A stretch of DNA of 64,000 bases from Candidatus Micropelagos thuwalensis (GTDB taxonomy: Bacteria > Pseudomonadota > Alphaproteobacteria > RS24): assembly GCF_000469155.1 (NCBI RefSeq), contig NZ_AWXE01000004.1, positions 806,001 to 870,000 on the forward strand, given 5' to 3'. This document shows positions 52,985 to 62,175 of the stretch, piece by piece. The notes beneath the pieces were generated by a model. It was given only the letters and a program-made list of their open reading frames with translations. It ran no database searches and was not told the origin of the DNA. A program made the position numbers and the translations under genes. Every line of letters begins with the position of its first letter. Position 1 is the first letter of the stretch.

Positions 52985-54505
52985 ATGGTAAGATCGTCAC
53001 AGATTATCTCCAATGCAGAGGCAGAACGTTTTTCTGAGATATTACCTTATGCTTTCGCCAGGGATTATGGGTTGGCTCTATCATCTGAAAAAAAAGGTTT
53101 TTGCCTGAACCTGTCACAAACCGTTGACCGGGGAATGATTGCCGAAGTGTTTCGGGCTTATCGTGACGTCAATATAGTTAAGACACTTTCCGATGAAGAT
53201 TTTGAAAGCCTACTTTCTACAATGTATGCGAGCCGCGGTATTGACGCCGAGGTTGATAGCTTGTCTGAGGCAAACGGGGACGACCTGGATAGTGTCTTGC
53301 AGGGTGTTGAGCGATCTGCTGACTTACTTGCTGGGGATGATGATGCGCCAGTTATCCGGCTTCTCAATAGCTTGTTTAGTGAAGCTGTGCGTGCCGGGGC
53401 GTCGGATATTCATCTTGAACCATTTGAGGACAAAGTTGCTGTCCGATTGCGCATAGACGGGCTTTTGACAGAAATCGCAGCATTATCAGCCAAATTGGCT
53501 CCCTATCTTGTTTCGCGTGTAAAAGTGATGGCACGGTTAGATATTGCGGAAAAACGGCTTCCGCAAGATGGTCGCCTGTCTTTGACTCTTGGCGGCAAAA
53601 GCTATGATGTGCGGGTTTCTACGTTACCAATCCGATATGGTGAGCGCGTGGTAATGCGTCTTCTCGATAAGGATCAGGCATTTTTGAGTCTTAGTGATCT
53701 CGGCATGGCGGATAAAATATGTAAACGTTTTGAGGGCGCTTTATCAGAACCAAACGGAATTTTGTTGGTAACCGGACCGACTGGGGCGGGTAAAACTACA
53801 ACTCTCTATGCTGCCTTGGGACTTTTGAACGACCAATCGCGCAACATAATGACTGTTGAAGATCCTATTGAATATGCTTTGAAAGGGGTCAGCCAGACTC
53901 AGGTGAATAACAAAGTCGGCATGACATTTTCAAGTGGTTTGCGGTCTATTCTCCGTCAGGATCCGGATGTGGTGATGGTGGGAGAGATACGAGATGCCGA
54001 GACAGCCGAGATTGCCGTTCAAGCCAGTTTGACAGGGCATTTGGTTTTGTCCACCGTCCATACCAATAGTGCGGCGGCTGCCATTACACGGCTAGTCGAT
54101 ATGGGTGTTGAGCCGTTTTTACTTGCCTCATCTGTAAAAGCTGTGCTTGCACAGCGACTGGTGCGGCAATTGTGTGGATCATGTAAGCAACCTTATCAAG
54201 CTTCCAAAGACACTGCGGCAAAGCTTGGACTGAAAAGCCGTCAGCTTAAGTTATATCGACCGACTGGCTGTCTTGACTGCCAAAATACAGGTTATCGCGG
54301 CCGTGTCGGAATATATGAGCTCATTATGGTGAACGACGATATTCGTCGCATGATTCAGAATGGTGCCGGTGAATTGGATATCGAGGCACAGGCTATTGCC
54401 GAAGGTTTGCCTGTTCTTGCCGATAGCGGACGTGAGCTTGTATTGTCGGGTGAAACTACGCTTGAGGAAGTATTGCGGGTCTCTCGGCTCAAGGGGTCGG
54501 AGTAA
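52985..54505 (+). CDS. gspE: type II secretion ATPase GspE
   Basis: Cytoplasmic hexameric ATPase of 506 residues that powers pseudopilus assembly. Walker A is GPTGAGKTTT, the Asp box is VEDPIEYAL, Walker B is DVVMVGEIRDAETAE, and the His box is TGHLVLSTVHTNSAA. A tetracysteine zinc site follows (LCGSCKQPY and CLDCQNTGYRGR). Its stop overlaps the gspF start in TAATG. Confidence 0.97.
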   Translation: MVRSSQIISNAEAERFSEILPYAFARDYGLALSSEKKGFCLNLSQTVDRGMIAEVFRAYRDVNIVKTLSDEDFESLLSTMYASRGIDAEVDSLSEANGDDLDSVLQGVERSADLLAGDDDAPVIRLLNSLFSEAVRAGASDIHLEPFEDKVAVRLRIDGLLTEIAALSAKLAPYLVSRVKVMARLDIAEKRLPQDGRLSLTLGGKSYDVRVSTLPIRYGERVVMRLLDKDQAFLSLSDLGMADKICKRFEGALSEPNGILLVTGPTGAGKTTTLYAALGLLNDQSRNIMTVEDPIEYALKGVSQTQVNNKVGMTFSSGLRSILRQDPDVVMVGEIRDAETAEIAVQASLTGHLVLSTVHTNSAAAAITRLVDMGVEPFLLASSVKAVLAQRLVRQLCGSCKQPYQASKDTAAKLGLKSRQLKLYRPTGCLDCQNTGYRGRVGIYELIMVNDDIRRMIQNGAGELDIEAQAIAEGLPVLADSGRELVLSGETTLEEVLRVSRLKGSE

Positions 54506-55776
54506 TGCCTGCATATCAATATGAGGCGCTGGATGCGCAAGGGAAAAAGAAAAAAGGTGTGATCGCTGCTGATAGTTTGCGTGATGCAAGAAAACGCCTG
54601 CAATCGAAAACATTATTTCCGGTCAGTCTAACTGAGGGCGGGCGCGCAGAATCTTCTGATAGGTTGGCGTCAACGTCACTAACCGCACGTCTATCTTCAC
54701 TTCTGTCTTCTCTGAGTTCAAATTCAACACGAAGCGCAAAAATATCGTCACGCGATCTTGCCATGGTAACGCGTCAAATGGCGACTATGGTTGGAGCAGG
54801 CTTGCCAGTGGATGAAACTTTGCAAGCTATTGCAGCGCAAAGTGAGAAAACGTTAATACGCGATGTATTGACCAATATCCGGAGTCGTGTTGTCGAAGGG
54901 GAAAAACTCTCTGAAGCGATGAAAGTGGAAGCAACATCTTTTGATGATTTATACCGGGCGATGATTGCCGCCGGAGAAGCGTCTGGTGATTTGGACGGCA
55001 TTCTGGCGCGGATTTCTGAATATTGCGACAAATCTGAAGATGTAAGAACCAAGGTGCAAGCGGCCATGGTTTACCCAGCGGTTTTGAGTGTAATCGCTAC
55101 CGGTGTTCTTGTACTTCTCATGACATTTGTAGTGCCTAAAATTGCCGTTCAATTTGAGTCCTTTAATGCTGAATTGCCCGCTTTGACTCGCTTTGTTATT
55201 GGCTTGTCAGACATCCTGACGCATCTTGGCCCTGCTTTTTTGCTGATTATCATTGCGGCTGGTATTGGTTATACTGCCGCCATGAGACGCAAGCCTTTAC
55301 GCCTGAAGGTGCATGGCTTCTGGCTCCAACTCCCTTTGATCGGCAGATTATTGCGTGTCGTCGCGAGCGCACGGTTCGCCCGTACATTGGGGACGCTGGT
55401 TGAAGGCGGTAGTCCTGTGCCTGAGGCTATATTGGCTGCTCGTGAAACCCAGTCCAACCAAGTTGTCCGCGACGCTGTTGATGGTATTTATAAAGATGTC
55501 CGTGAAGGTAGCGCTCTCGCTAATGCATTCCGTAAAAGTGGGATTTTTGCGCCTTTACTGGTTTATATGGTGGCGATGGGCGAAAAAAGTGGCTCACTAC
55601 CTCATATGCTAACAAAGACAGCCGACTATCTTGAAGGTGAGTTTGACGGGGTCACGCGCACCCTAATGAATCTTCTTGAACCAGCTATTGTTGTGATTAT
55701 GGGCCTTATGGTTGGCGTGATTGTCATGTCTATTATGTTACCGATTATGCGTCTAAACAGTCTTGTTTTATCTTAG
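54505..55776 (+). CDS. gspF: type II secretion inner-membrane protein GspF
   Basis: Platform protein of 423 residues with two repeated cytoplasmic domains and three membrane helices. Typical segments are MPAYQYEALDAQGKKKKGVI, TRQMATMVGAGLPVDETLQA, KVQAAMVYPAVLSVIATGVL, and the terminal helix AIVVIMGLMVGVIVMSIMLP. Translationally coupled to gspE. Confidence 0.96.
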   Translation: MPAYQYEALDAQGKKKKGVIAADSLRDARKRLQSKTLFPVSLTEGGRAESSDRLASTSLTARLSSLLSSLSSNSTRSAKISSRDLAMVTRQMATMVGAGLPVDETLQAIAAQSEKTLIRDVLTNIRSRVVEGEKLSEAMKVEATSFDDLYRAMIAAGEASGDLDGILARISEYCDKSEDVRTKVQAAMVYPAVLSVIATGVLVLLMTFVVPKIAVQFESFNAELPALTRFVIGLSDILTHLGPAFLLIIIAAGIGYTAAMRRKPLRLKVHGFWLQLPLIGRLLRVVASARFARTLGTLVEGGSPVPEAILAARETQSNQVVRDAVDGIYKDVREGSALANAFRKSGIFAPLLVYMVAMGEKSGSLPHMLTKTADYLEGEFDGVTRTLMNLLEPAIVVIMGLMVGVIVMSIMLPIMRLNSLVLS

Positions 55777-55787
55777 GGAAAGAAGAA

Positions 55788-56237
55788 ATGACCATACATT
55801 GCCACTCTCAACCAAATTTGAAAATACCCAGGGCTAATGGATTTTCCTTTATCGAACTTATGGTTGCCGTTGTGATTATGGGGCTTTTGACATCCGTTGT
55901 GGTGTTGAATGTGCTGCCGAGCCAAAATCGCGCTATGGTCGAAAAAGCCCGCAGTGATGTGGCTCTGCTATCGCAGGCGATAGAAATGTATCGTATGGAG
56001 ACCCTTCGATATCCAGCTATGGAAGATGGCTTGGATGTTCTGACTCGTGCCCCTGCTGGTGATACATTTCGCCAGGAAGGGTTTGTCAAATCCCTCCCCA
56101 AAGATCCTTGGAATAATCCCTATCAATATCTTGTTCCTGGAGAATTCGGACCTTATGATGTTTTCTCTTTTGGTGCTGACGGACGACTAGGTGGCACTGG
56201 ATTGGACGCAGATATTGGCAACTGGCTGGACGAGTAA
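55788..56237 (+). CDS. gspG: type II secretion major pseudopilin GspG
   Basis: Main pseudopilus subunit, 149 residues. Prepilin peptidase would cut after Gly18 before FSFIELMVAVVIMGLL, with the conserved Glu at +5. The calcium-binding C-terminal part is present (LPKDPWNNPYQYLVPGEFG, VFSFGADGRLGGTGLDADIG). The leader is longer than usual. Confidence 0.96.
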   Translation: MTIHCHSQPNLKIPRANGFSFIELMVAVVIMGLLTSVVVLNVLPSQNRAMVEKARSDVALLSQAIEMYRMETLRYPAMEDGLDVLTRAPAGDTFRQEGFVKSLPKDPWNNPYQYLVPGEFGPYDVFSFGADGRLGGTGLDADIGNWLDE

Positions 56238-56242
56238 TCATT

Positions 56243-56617
56243 ATGGCTGGCACTCCGACATCCGCGCAGGGCTTTTCTCTGCTCGAATTGCTGGTCGCCG
56301 TATCCATTCTGGCTCTTGCTGCTATCCCGATACTTGTCAATCAAAGCCAAAGCGTGCGTATGGCGTCACATATGCAGGAAAAAGTGTTGGCACATACAGT
56401 GGCTGAAAACATCATCGTATTGCTTTCGATTAAATCTGGCGTCAGTGCTGGTATTTTGATGGGCGAACAGCGGCAAGGTGGCGCGGAATTTTTATGGCAG
56501 GCTGATATTTCTCGAACAACAGATGGTGGCCCTCTCATGATGTCAGTATCGGTGTCCCGTCCTGGTAGTACGACAAAGCTGGCGCATCTGACGGGCTTTA
56601 GAGAGGCAGGACGATAA
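56243..56617 (+). CDS. gspI: type II secretion minor pseudopilin GspI
   Basis: Minor pseudopilin of 124 residues. Cleavage is expected after Gly10 before FSLLELLVAVSILALA, with Glu at +5. The segment AENIIVLL-like residues (VLAHTVAENIIVLLSIKSG) and length fit GspI rather than GspH. It follows gspG directly, so gspH is missing from its usual place. Its stop overlaps the gspJ start by one base. Confidence 0.85.
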   Translation: MAGTPTSAQGFSLLELLVAVSILALAAIPILVNQSQSVRMASHMQEKVLAHTVAENIIVLLSIKSGVSAGILMGEQRQGGAEFLWQADISRTTDGGPLMMSVSVSRPGSTTKLAHLTGFREAGR

Positions 56618-57294
56618 TGTCGGAAAAAGGCTTCAGTCTTGTCGAGACGCTTTTGGCTATGTTTCTGTTATCTCTTGTGTCGATGACAGCTCTGGTCATG
56701 TTGAATGGTTATTTTCGTGGTTCGGCGGCGATTGGAACGGCAAGTTCACGCCTTTCACAAATGATGTCAGCGCGTGAACAACTTGCAGATGATTTGCTCC
56801 ATGCTGTAATCCGCCCTTCTGGTGAGGCTGAGATGCCGGTTATATTTTATGGTGATATACGCGATACTTGTTTTTTACGTCTGACGCGTCGGGCGGGATC
56901 AACAGCGATTTATGATCCGCGCGGGACGGATATCGAGTCTGTTCGCTATTGTTTGGAAAATGGGAGGTTGATACGTCAAGCTTATACCCGCCCTGATGCA
57001 GTGCGCGATACCCCTAAGCGGCACTACAGTCTTATTGACAATTTAGAGACGGTGGAAATTAGATTTCTTGTAAATAATGCTTGGGTGCGCGAGTGGCGAA
57101 TTACAACGCAAAATGTTTATAGCCAAATAGATATTGGACTACTTAACCCCGAAGGGGTCAACGGCATAAGCACGGATGATTTGCCTAGTCTTGTAGAAGT
57201 GAGTTGGGTGGTAACAGATGATGGCATCTCGCGGGACTATGTGCATTATTTCCGTACCGGTCAGAGTCCCGCAAGAAGTCCCGGGGGTGCATGA
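56617..57294 (+). CDS. gspJ: type II secretion minor pseudopilin GspJ
   Basis: Minor pseudopilin of 225 residues with cleavage after Gly5 before FSLVETLLAMFLLSLVSM, Glu at +5. The mature domain includes SRLSQMMSAREQLADDLLHA and a beta region with YCLENGRLIRQAY. GspJ sits with GspI and GspK at the pseudopilus tip. gspK overlaps its end by four bases. Confidence 0.9.
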   Translation: MSEKGFSLVETLLAMFLLSLVSMTALVMLNGYFRGSAAIGTASSRLSQMMSAREQLADDLLHAVIRPSGEAEMPVIFYGDIRDTCFLRLTRRAGSTAIYDPRGTDIESVRYCLENGRLIRQAYTRPDAVRDTPKRHYSLIDNLETVEIRFLVNNAWVREWRITTQNVYSQIDIGLLNPEGVNGISTDDLPSLVEVSWVVTDDGISRDYVHYFRTGQSPARSPGGA

Positions 57295-58322
57295 TGGTCG
57301 GTAGAAATAAACTTTTTTCTGTCGCTTCGGTATCTCGGTGCCAGGGTAGGCAAACGGGTGCAGCTCTGATTATTGTGTTGGGTTTGGTGTCTGTTATGAG
57401 TGTGACGGCGGTTGTGGCCTTTGATATGTTTAGTATGTTTGTTCGCAAAACCACTAACAGTCAGATATTGTCGCAAGCGCGTGAATATGCGCTGGCCGGA
57501 GAAATGCTCGGTGCTAAACGTGCCGGAACTTTCATCAAAGCTAATGAGTTATTTGGCATTAACGATGCTGTCAATGACGCTGAGAACCGTCTGAAAGTTG
57601 ATATGCCGATTGATGGTGGACGCATTAAAGGTGCGTTAAAAGAAAGTACAAATTGCTTTAATCTCGCGACACTGGTTCGTAAAATGCCGGATGGATCATT
57701 TGTGGCTAATGTGACGGCCATGCAGCAATTTTCTAACCTGTTACAGGCCATGGGTGTTGGCAAAACAGAAGCGACATCTTTGACGGCTGCTCTAACGGAC
57801 TGGCAAGATAGTGACACAAGGCCTCTGCCTATGGGGGCCGAGAGTGCCACCTATAATCAACTTGATCCACCTTACCGGACATCCGATAGTCGACTGGTGA
57901 GTATTAAGGACTTGCATTTAATCCGTGACTTCTCGGTTGATCTTGTCGAAGCGTTGACCCCATTGGTTTGCATTGACCCGCTGGATACGCAAACCGTGCT
58001 TAATCTTAATACCCTGCAACCGCATCACTCCTTACTGGTTAAGGCATTGCTCGGTGATGTGATTACCATGCAACAGGCATCGCAATTGATAGCTGCCCGC
58101 CCGCGGGGAGGCTATGACCATAATCGTCGGTTTTGGCAAATGAAGATGTTTGAGGATAAGGCAATCCCGGAGACAGTGCGCGGGCAATTTATCACCACGC
58201 CGAGACGTTTTCTTCTGACTGTCGATGTGTATTTGAACTCGGCGCTTACACGGTTGAACTCGGCGCTACACTTTAACCCCGATGGGTCATATATTATTAC
58301 CTCTCGCTACTTTGGGGCATAG
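57291..58322 (+). CDS. gspK: type II secretion minor pseudopilin GspK
   Basis: Large tip pseudopilin of 343 residues. The cleavage site is Gly before AALIIVLGLVSVMSV, without Glu at +5, as is typical of GspK. The alpha-domain inserted in the pilin fold contains LTDWQDSDTRPLPMGAES and YRTSDSRLVSIKDLHLIR, the usual GspK signature with a calcium-binding region. Two ATG codons (57291 and 57294) could start it. Confidence 0.93.
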   Translation: MMVGRNKLFSVASVSRCQGRQTGAALIIVLGLVSVMSVTAVVAFDMFSMFVRKTTNSQILSQAREYALAGEMLGAKRAGTFIKANELFGINDAVNDAENRLKVDMPIDGGRIKGALKESTNCFNLATLVRKMPDGSFVANVTAMQQFSNLLQAMGVGKTEATSLTAALTDWQDSDTRPLPMGAESATYNQLDPPYRTSDSRLVSIKDLHLIRDFSVDLVEALTPLVCIDPLDTQTVLNLNTLQPHHSLLVKALLGDVITMQQASQLIAARPRGGYDHNRRFWQMKMFEDKAIPETVRGQFITTPRRFLLTVDVYLNSALTRLNSALHFNPDGSYIITSRYFGA

Positions 58323-58341
58323 GAATTCAGGAACGCAATTT

Positions 58342-59385
58342 ATGGCGCGTGCACAAATTGAATTTATTAAAATAGCCGAAAACCTAACCGCTAATTTGGG
58401 TAGTAATGCGGTAGCGGTCATAGCCGGGGACACTGTGAGCAGTTTCCGTGTGACCTTGCCAGCACTGTCTGCGAGAAAATTGAGAAAGACGCTTCCATTT
58501 TTGGTTTCGGATCTGCTGGTGACGGATATAGAGGATATGCATCTGTGTTTGGTCGAGACGGAAACACCAAATGACTACCTCTTATTGGCTTGTGCCAAAA
58601 CTGTTATGCGCGAGATGCAGGATAAGGCACTGGCAGAGGATTTAACCCTGAAGGCCGCATGGCCCGACTATATGTTGATTGCGCCACCCGATGAGGGTGT
58701 TATCCTGGAGCATGAAGGTGGTGATATCTTATGTCGCCGTGCAGACGGCACAGGCTTTCGTATGCCGAAAAAAATCGCAGAAGCGGCTTTAAGTGATGTG
58801 CCAAAGGATGCCCGTAAAGATGGTAACCGCGGCAACTTACCAGAAGAAGGGCAGGGCTTGGCAACCGGTATTTTTGGCCCACAATTTCCGTTTATGAGTT
58901 ACCTGCCTATTTTTAAACGCCCGGCGATTTTGGCGGCATCAATCTTATGCATTTGGGTCATTGGTACATTTGCACAAATTGGTCGACACCAGGCGACGCG
59001 CGCGGATTATGAAGATGCCTCAATACAGTTGTTCAAACAGGCTTTCCCCGATGTAACCCGTGTTGTTAATGTCGAAGCTCAGCTTATGAACAAAATGATG
59101 TCGTCCAATACTTTGCCAGCACGAAACTTTTTATATCTGACGGATACGCTTTTTCAGGCAATTGACGATGTTGAAAATATCGGAATAGACAGGCTGAATT
59201 TTGACCGGACGGATATACGCCCTTTGCAGGTCACCCTACGTGCGCAGAATTTTTCGACTCTGGAGCTTGCCAGACAAAAGCTCGTTGATGCCGGTTTTGC
59301 CGTTATCGAAGGAAAAAGTAGTCAAACTGTGAGTGGCGTGACTGGTGATTTCGCCTTGTCCCGCACAGCAGGAATTCGCCAATGA
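58342..59385 (+). CDS. gspL: type II secretion protein GspL
   Basis: Inner-membrane protein of 347 residues that recruits GspE. A cytoplasmic actin-like part (LPALSARKLRKTLPFLVSDL) leads to one membrane helix (ILAASILCIWVIGTFAQIG) and a periplasmic ferredoxin-like domain. The ATG at 58342 has AGGA 9 bases ahead; a longer frame reaching into gspK is rejected. It overlaps gspM by four bases. Confidence 0.87.
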   Translation: MARAQIEFIKIAENLTANLGSNAVAVIAGDTVSSFRVTLPALSARKLRKTLPFLVSDLLVTDIEDMHLCLVETETPNDYLLLACAKTVMREMQDKALAEDLTLKAAWPDYMLIAPPDEGVILEHEGGDILCRRADGTGFRMPKKIAEAALSDVPKDARKDGNRGNLPEEGQGLATGIFGPQFPFMSYLPIFKRPAILAASILCIWVIGTFAQIGRHQATRADYEDASIQLFKQAFPDVTRVVNVEAQLMNKMMSSNTLPARNFLYLTDTLFQAIDDVENIGIDRLNFDRTDIRPLQVTLRAQNFSTLELARQKLVDAGFAVIEGKSSQTVSGVTGDFALSRTAGIRQ

Positions 59386-59891
59386 GGGATACGCTGAACA
59401 ATATGTTGAGGAGTGCGAAGGCAACTTTTGCGGGTTTTTGGCGATCTGTGACACTGCGAGAACAAATCGCTTTTTTGATCGCTGGTACAGCCATCATTCT
59501 ACTCTTGCTTTATGTTGGCTTGATAAGACCACTGGATATGAAACTGGAAAAAAGTCGCGCTTCTCTGTCTATAGAAAAAGCACGTTTTGAACGTATTGCC
59601 GAGCTTCTTTCGCGTGCCGGTAATCAACCAGATGTAACATCTATCAGCGATAAGCCTTTAAGGGCAACGCTAACGGAAACAGCGAAACGCATCAATATCG
59701 GACTAAGTATCATTCAGCCCGGTGAGGGTGGTAGTGTGATGTTGCGAATTAATAAGACCAGCAGTGCAGCCCTTATGCGTTGGCTTTCGACGCTTCAATC
59801 CGAGCATAATCTTCAGGCGGACGAGGTTTTGATACAGAAAAATATGGATGAGAAAAGCCTGAATGTACGCGCTGTTTTTGGCCGAGAATGA
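59382..59891 (+). CDS. gspM: type II secretion protein GspM
   Basis: Small inner-membrane protein of 169 residues that binds GspL. The N-terminal helix reads QIAFLIAGTAIILLLLYVGL, preceded by a basic cytoplasmic tail. The C-terminal ferredoxin-like part ends in KSLNVRAVFGRE. Assignment rests on helix position, length and order after gspL. Confidence 0.85.
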   Translation: MRDTLNNMLRSAKATFAGFWRSVTLREQIAFLIAGTAIILLLLYVGLIRPLDMKLEKSRASLSIEKARFERIAELLSRAGNQPDVTSISDKPLRATLTETAKRINIGLSIIQPGEGGSVMLRINKTSSAALMRWLSTLQSEHNLQADEVLIQKNMDEKSLNVRAVFGRE

Positions 59892-59910
59892 GACTATAGG
59901 AGCCTGCTGA

Positions 59911-60771
59911 ATGAAAGATATTATTAAGCTGGCTTCGGCTTTATTGAGGCATTTCTCTGCTGTCACCGGTCATATTGTACCTCTTATACGCGGCCTGTCT
60001 GAAACGCGTTTAAGCCATGCCAGCCTGGGTAAACTGTTTGCTCTTGTTTTTATTATAAACCTGGTCATTCAATTACCGGCGTCACTTGGGGTGCGCATGC
60101 TCCAACCACAGGGTCTAAATGCGCAGAGCATATCCGGCAGTCTTTGGGACATTCGGCTCAAACAGTTTGTCTATGCGGGGCGTCAATGGTCGTTCGGACG
60201 TTTCGAAATAGCTGTTTTGCCTTTATTAATTGGGCGCTTTGGCGGCGATTTTTCTTTGTCGGGGACGGACGGTGTTTTTAAAGGGTCTATAAAACATGCT
60301 GAGTCGGACAAGGTAATTTTTCACAGCCTGGATGGAAAATTCAGCTCATATTTTCAGTCTACTGAAATCAATGGCACGACCATTCAAGTGCCAGTCAATG
60401 TGGCCTTTGAAGGACGTAAGTTGGATTTGGACAAAATCGGCACATGTTACGACGGGTCGGCGATGCTTACCCTATCTACAGACAATGCAGTTGTAGGCAG
60501 TTTGCTGCCTGCCAGTCTGTTATGGAACGGAAAAGCCAGGTGTACGGATGGGGTAATACGTTTTGACCTGACTGCTGAAACTTCTCAGACCACAAAGATT
60601 GACAATATCCGTATAGCTGGCAGGCTAGAAGCGATGCGCTTAAAGGCAGACATTATCGTGAACTTGTCCATGTCAAGCCAGAATGATGACGCTATTTTGA
60701 ATGTTTTGCGTTTCTCCGGTTTTGAGGCGCGACCGGATGGGTGGGCGTTACAGTTAGATGGAGGGATTTAA
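59911..60771 (+). CDS. gspN: type II secretion protein GspN
   Basis: Inner-membrane-anchored periplasmic protein of 286 residues. One N-terminal helix (KLFALVFIINLVIQLPASLG) is followed by a beta-rich domain beginning LNAQSISGSLWDIRLKQF, as in GspN proteins. The role in the T2SS is unclear and the gene is missing from many systems. AGGAGCC precedes the ATG. Confidence 0.83.
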   Translation: MKDIIKLASALLRHFSAVTGHIVPLIRGLSETRLSHASLGKLFALVFIINLVIQLPASLGVRMLQPQGLNAQSISGSLWDIRLKQFVYAGRQWSFGRFEIAVLPLLIGRFGGDFSLSGTDGVFKGSIKHAESDKVIFHSLDGKFSSYFQSTEINGTTIQVPVNVAFEGRKLDLDKIGTCYDGSAMLTLSTDNAVVGSLLPASLLWNGKARCTDGVIRFDLTAETSQTTKIDNIRIAGRLEAMRLKADIIVNLSMSSQNDDAILNVLRFSGFEARPDGWALQLDGGI

Positions 60772-60772
60772 G

Positions 60773-61342
60773 ATGAACAGACTATCAAAGTCCTTAACAA
60801 TGTTTGTATCGCTTAGTTTGGCGAGTTTCTTGAGTGGGTGTGCGAATTTGCTTGTTCCCGTTGTCATTGCGACCACACCCATGGTTCTCCCATCACCCGA
60901 AAATGCCGCGAAGAAAAATACTTCCGCCGGTCAATCGGATAGTGAAGTAGTGAAAACGATTCCTGAAGGTCAGCTTGTATTCGGTAGTTTGCCACCGCAA
61001 CTGCTTCCAGAGGGCCAGTGCGGGTTGTTTCTGTGGGGCGCAGGGGAAGGCCGCCCTTTATATTTTTTCCAAAACACCGCTGAGGCGCGGGCGATTATTC
61101 CTGTTAATGGAAAAAATATCATTATCCACCGAAACGCCGCCGCTAGACAAATTGTTGAGGGGTTTTTTGCCCGTCAAAGTTTCATTGTCGGTGACATTAA
61201 AATCTCAGTTAACTTGCAACCTGATCAGGGACGAAACGTTCTCAAAGGCATTGTCATTCCTTCGGGAGTTATAAATGTCACTGAAAATTCAGGCCGTCAG
61301 TCAGTCTTGTCTGTTGTTGGGCTATTTAACTGTAAGCTATAG
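60773..61342 (+). CDS. putative lipoprotein at the end of the T2SS operon
   Basis: Protein of 189 residues with signal peptide and lipobox SFLSGC; Ala follows at +2, predicting Lol transport to the outer membrane. GGAGGG precedes the ATG and the gspN stop is one base before it, so it is co-transcribed. The mature part has no recognised domain; two Cys remain (GQCGLFLWG and LFNCKL) and could form a disulfide. It could be a pilotin for GspD or another accessory part. Family not recognised. Confidence 0.72.
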   Translation: MNRLSKSLTMFVSLSLASFLSGCANLLVPVVIATTPMVLPSPENAAKKNTSAGQSDSEVVKTIPEGQLVFGSLPPQLLPEGQCGLFLWGAGEGRPLYFFQNTAEARAIIPVNGKNIIIHRNAAARQIVEGFFARQSFIVGDIKISVNLQPDQGRNVLKGIVIPSGVINVTENSGRQSVLSVVGLFNCKL

Positions 61343-61501
61343 TTTTAAACCAAAGAGATGTCATAGACCTTATCGCCCAGATTATAATGCTTGCTTCTTA
61401 TGCTGGTGCTTTTGTAAATGGTATAGTTTGTCAGTGGATGGCGCACTCACCACAGCATGTATATTGATTAGAACAAAGCTTGTGAAACAGGAGATTAACA
61501 A

Positions 61502-62113
61502 ATGTTGAAATTACATTTTGCACCCAACTCGCGTGCCGGACGGATTGTCTGGCTGCTTGAAGAGCTTGGTTTACCCTACGAGATTAACAAGATGGCGTTT
61601 CATCCAGAAGCGCTAAAATCTGATGAGCACCGTCAGCGTCATCCACTTGGGCGGGTGCCAGTGCTAGATGATGGGGATGTCTCGATTTATGAGTCCGGTG
61701 CGATCGTTGAGTATATTCTTGAGCGCCACAAAAATGGTGGCTTGAAGCCAGCTGTTGAGGCACCTGAATTTCCGGCATATTTGCAATGGTTTCATTATTG
61801 TGAGGGCATGACCATGCCCCCGATCAATACGATTGTCGTGCATACGCTTATTCTTCCTGAGGAGCGCAGAGATGCGACAGTTCTAGGGCAAGCGCAGCGT
61901 CTTCTCACCAAATCACTTGTTCCTGTTAATGAAACTTTGGCTGAAAAAGATTACCTTATCGGTGACTTTTCGGCTGCAGATATTATGTTAGGTCACTCTG
62001 TTTATATGAGTAACCGATTTGGCTGTGTCACTGATGATATGGTGAATATCAAAGCATACATCGAGCGCATCGAAGCGCGCCCGGCTTTCCAGACTGCCAT
62101 TACGATGAAATAA
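61502..62113 (+). CDS. glutathione S-transferase family protein
   Basis: Soluble GST of 203 residues. The N-terminal domain reads MLKLHFAPNSRAGRIVWLLE, with HPLGRVPVLDDG (cis-Pro loop) and IYESGAIVEYILE (Glu-Ser contact). The helical domain ends FSAADIMLGHSVYM. Substrate unknown; it is closest in form to beta- or theta-like bacterial GSTs. It stands alone between the T2SS operon and typA. Confidence 0.9.
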   Translation: MLKLHFAPNSRAGRIVWLLEELGLPYEINKMAFHPEALKSDEHRQRHPLGRVPVLDDGDVSIYESGAIVEYILERHKNGGLKPAVEAPEFPAYLQWFHYCEGMTMPPINTIVVHTLILPEERRDATVLGQAQRLLTKSLVPVNETLAEKDYLIGDFSAADIMLGHSVYMSNRFGCVTDDMVNIKAYIERIEARPAFQTAITMK

Positions 62114-62134
62114 CCGATTATAGGGAAGTTTAAG

Positions 62135-62172
62135 GACAATTTTTATCTGGCTTTAATTGTCTGTATTTTTTT
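62135..62172 (+). terminator. possible terminator after the GST gene
   Basis: GACAATT (62135-62141) pairs with AATTGTC (62155-62161) and seven T follow at 62166-62172. The stem is AT-rich and the loop 13 bases, so it is a weak call. It lies between convergent gst and typA. Confidence 0.4.
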
Positions 62173-62175
62173 CTT

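Noticed and set aside
61275-61508. 77-residue plus-strand frame after the T2SS lipoprotein
   Set aside because: It starts inside that gene in another frame, is Cys/Trp-rich and has no ribosome site or family look.
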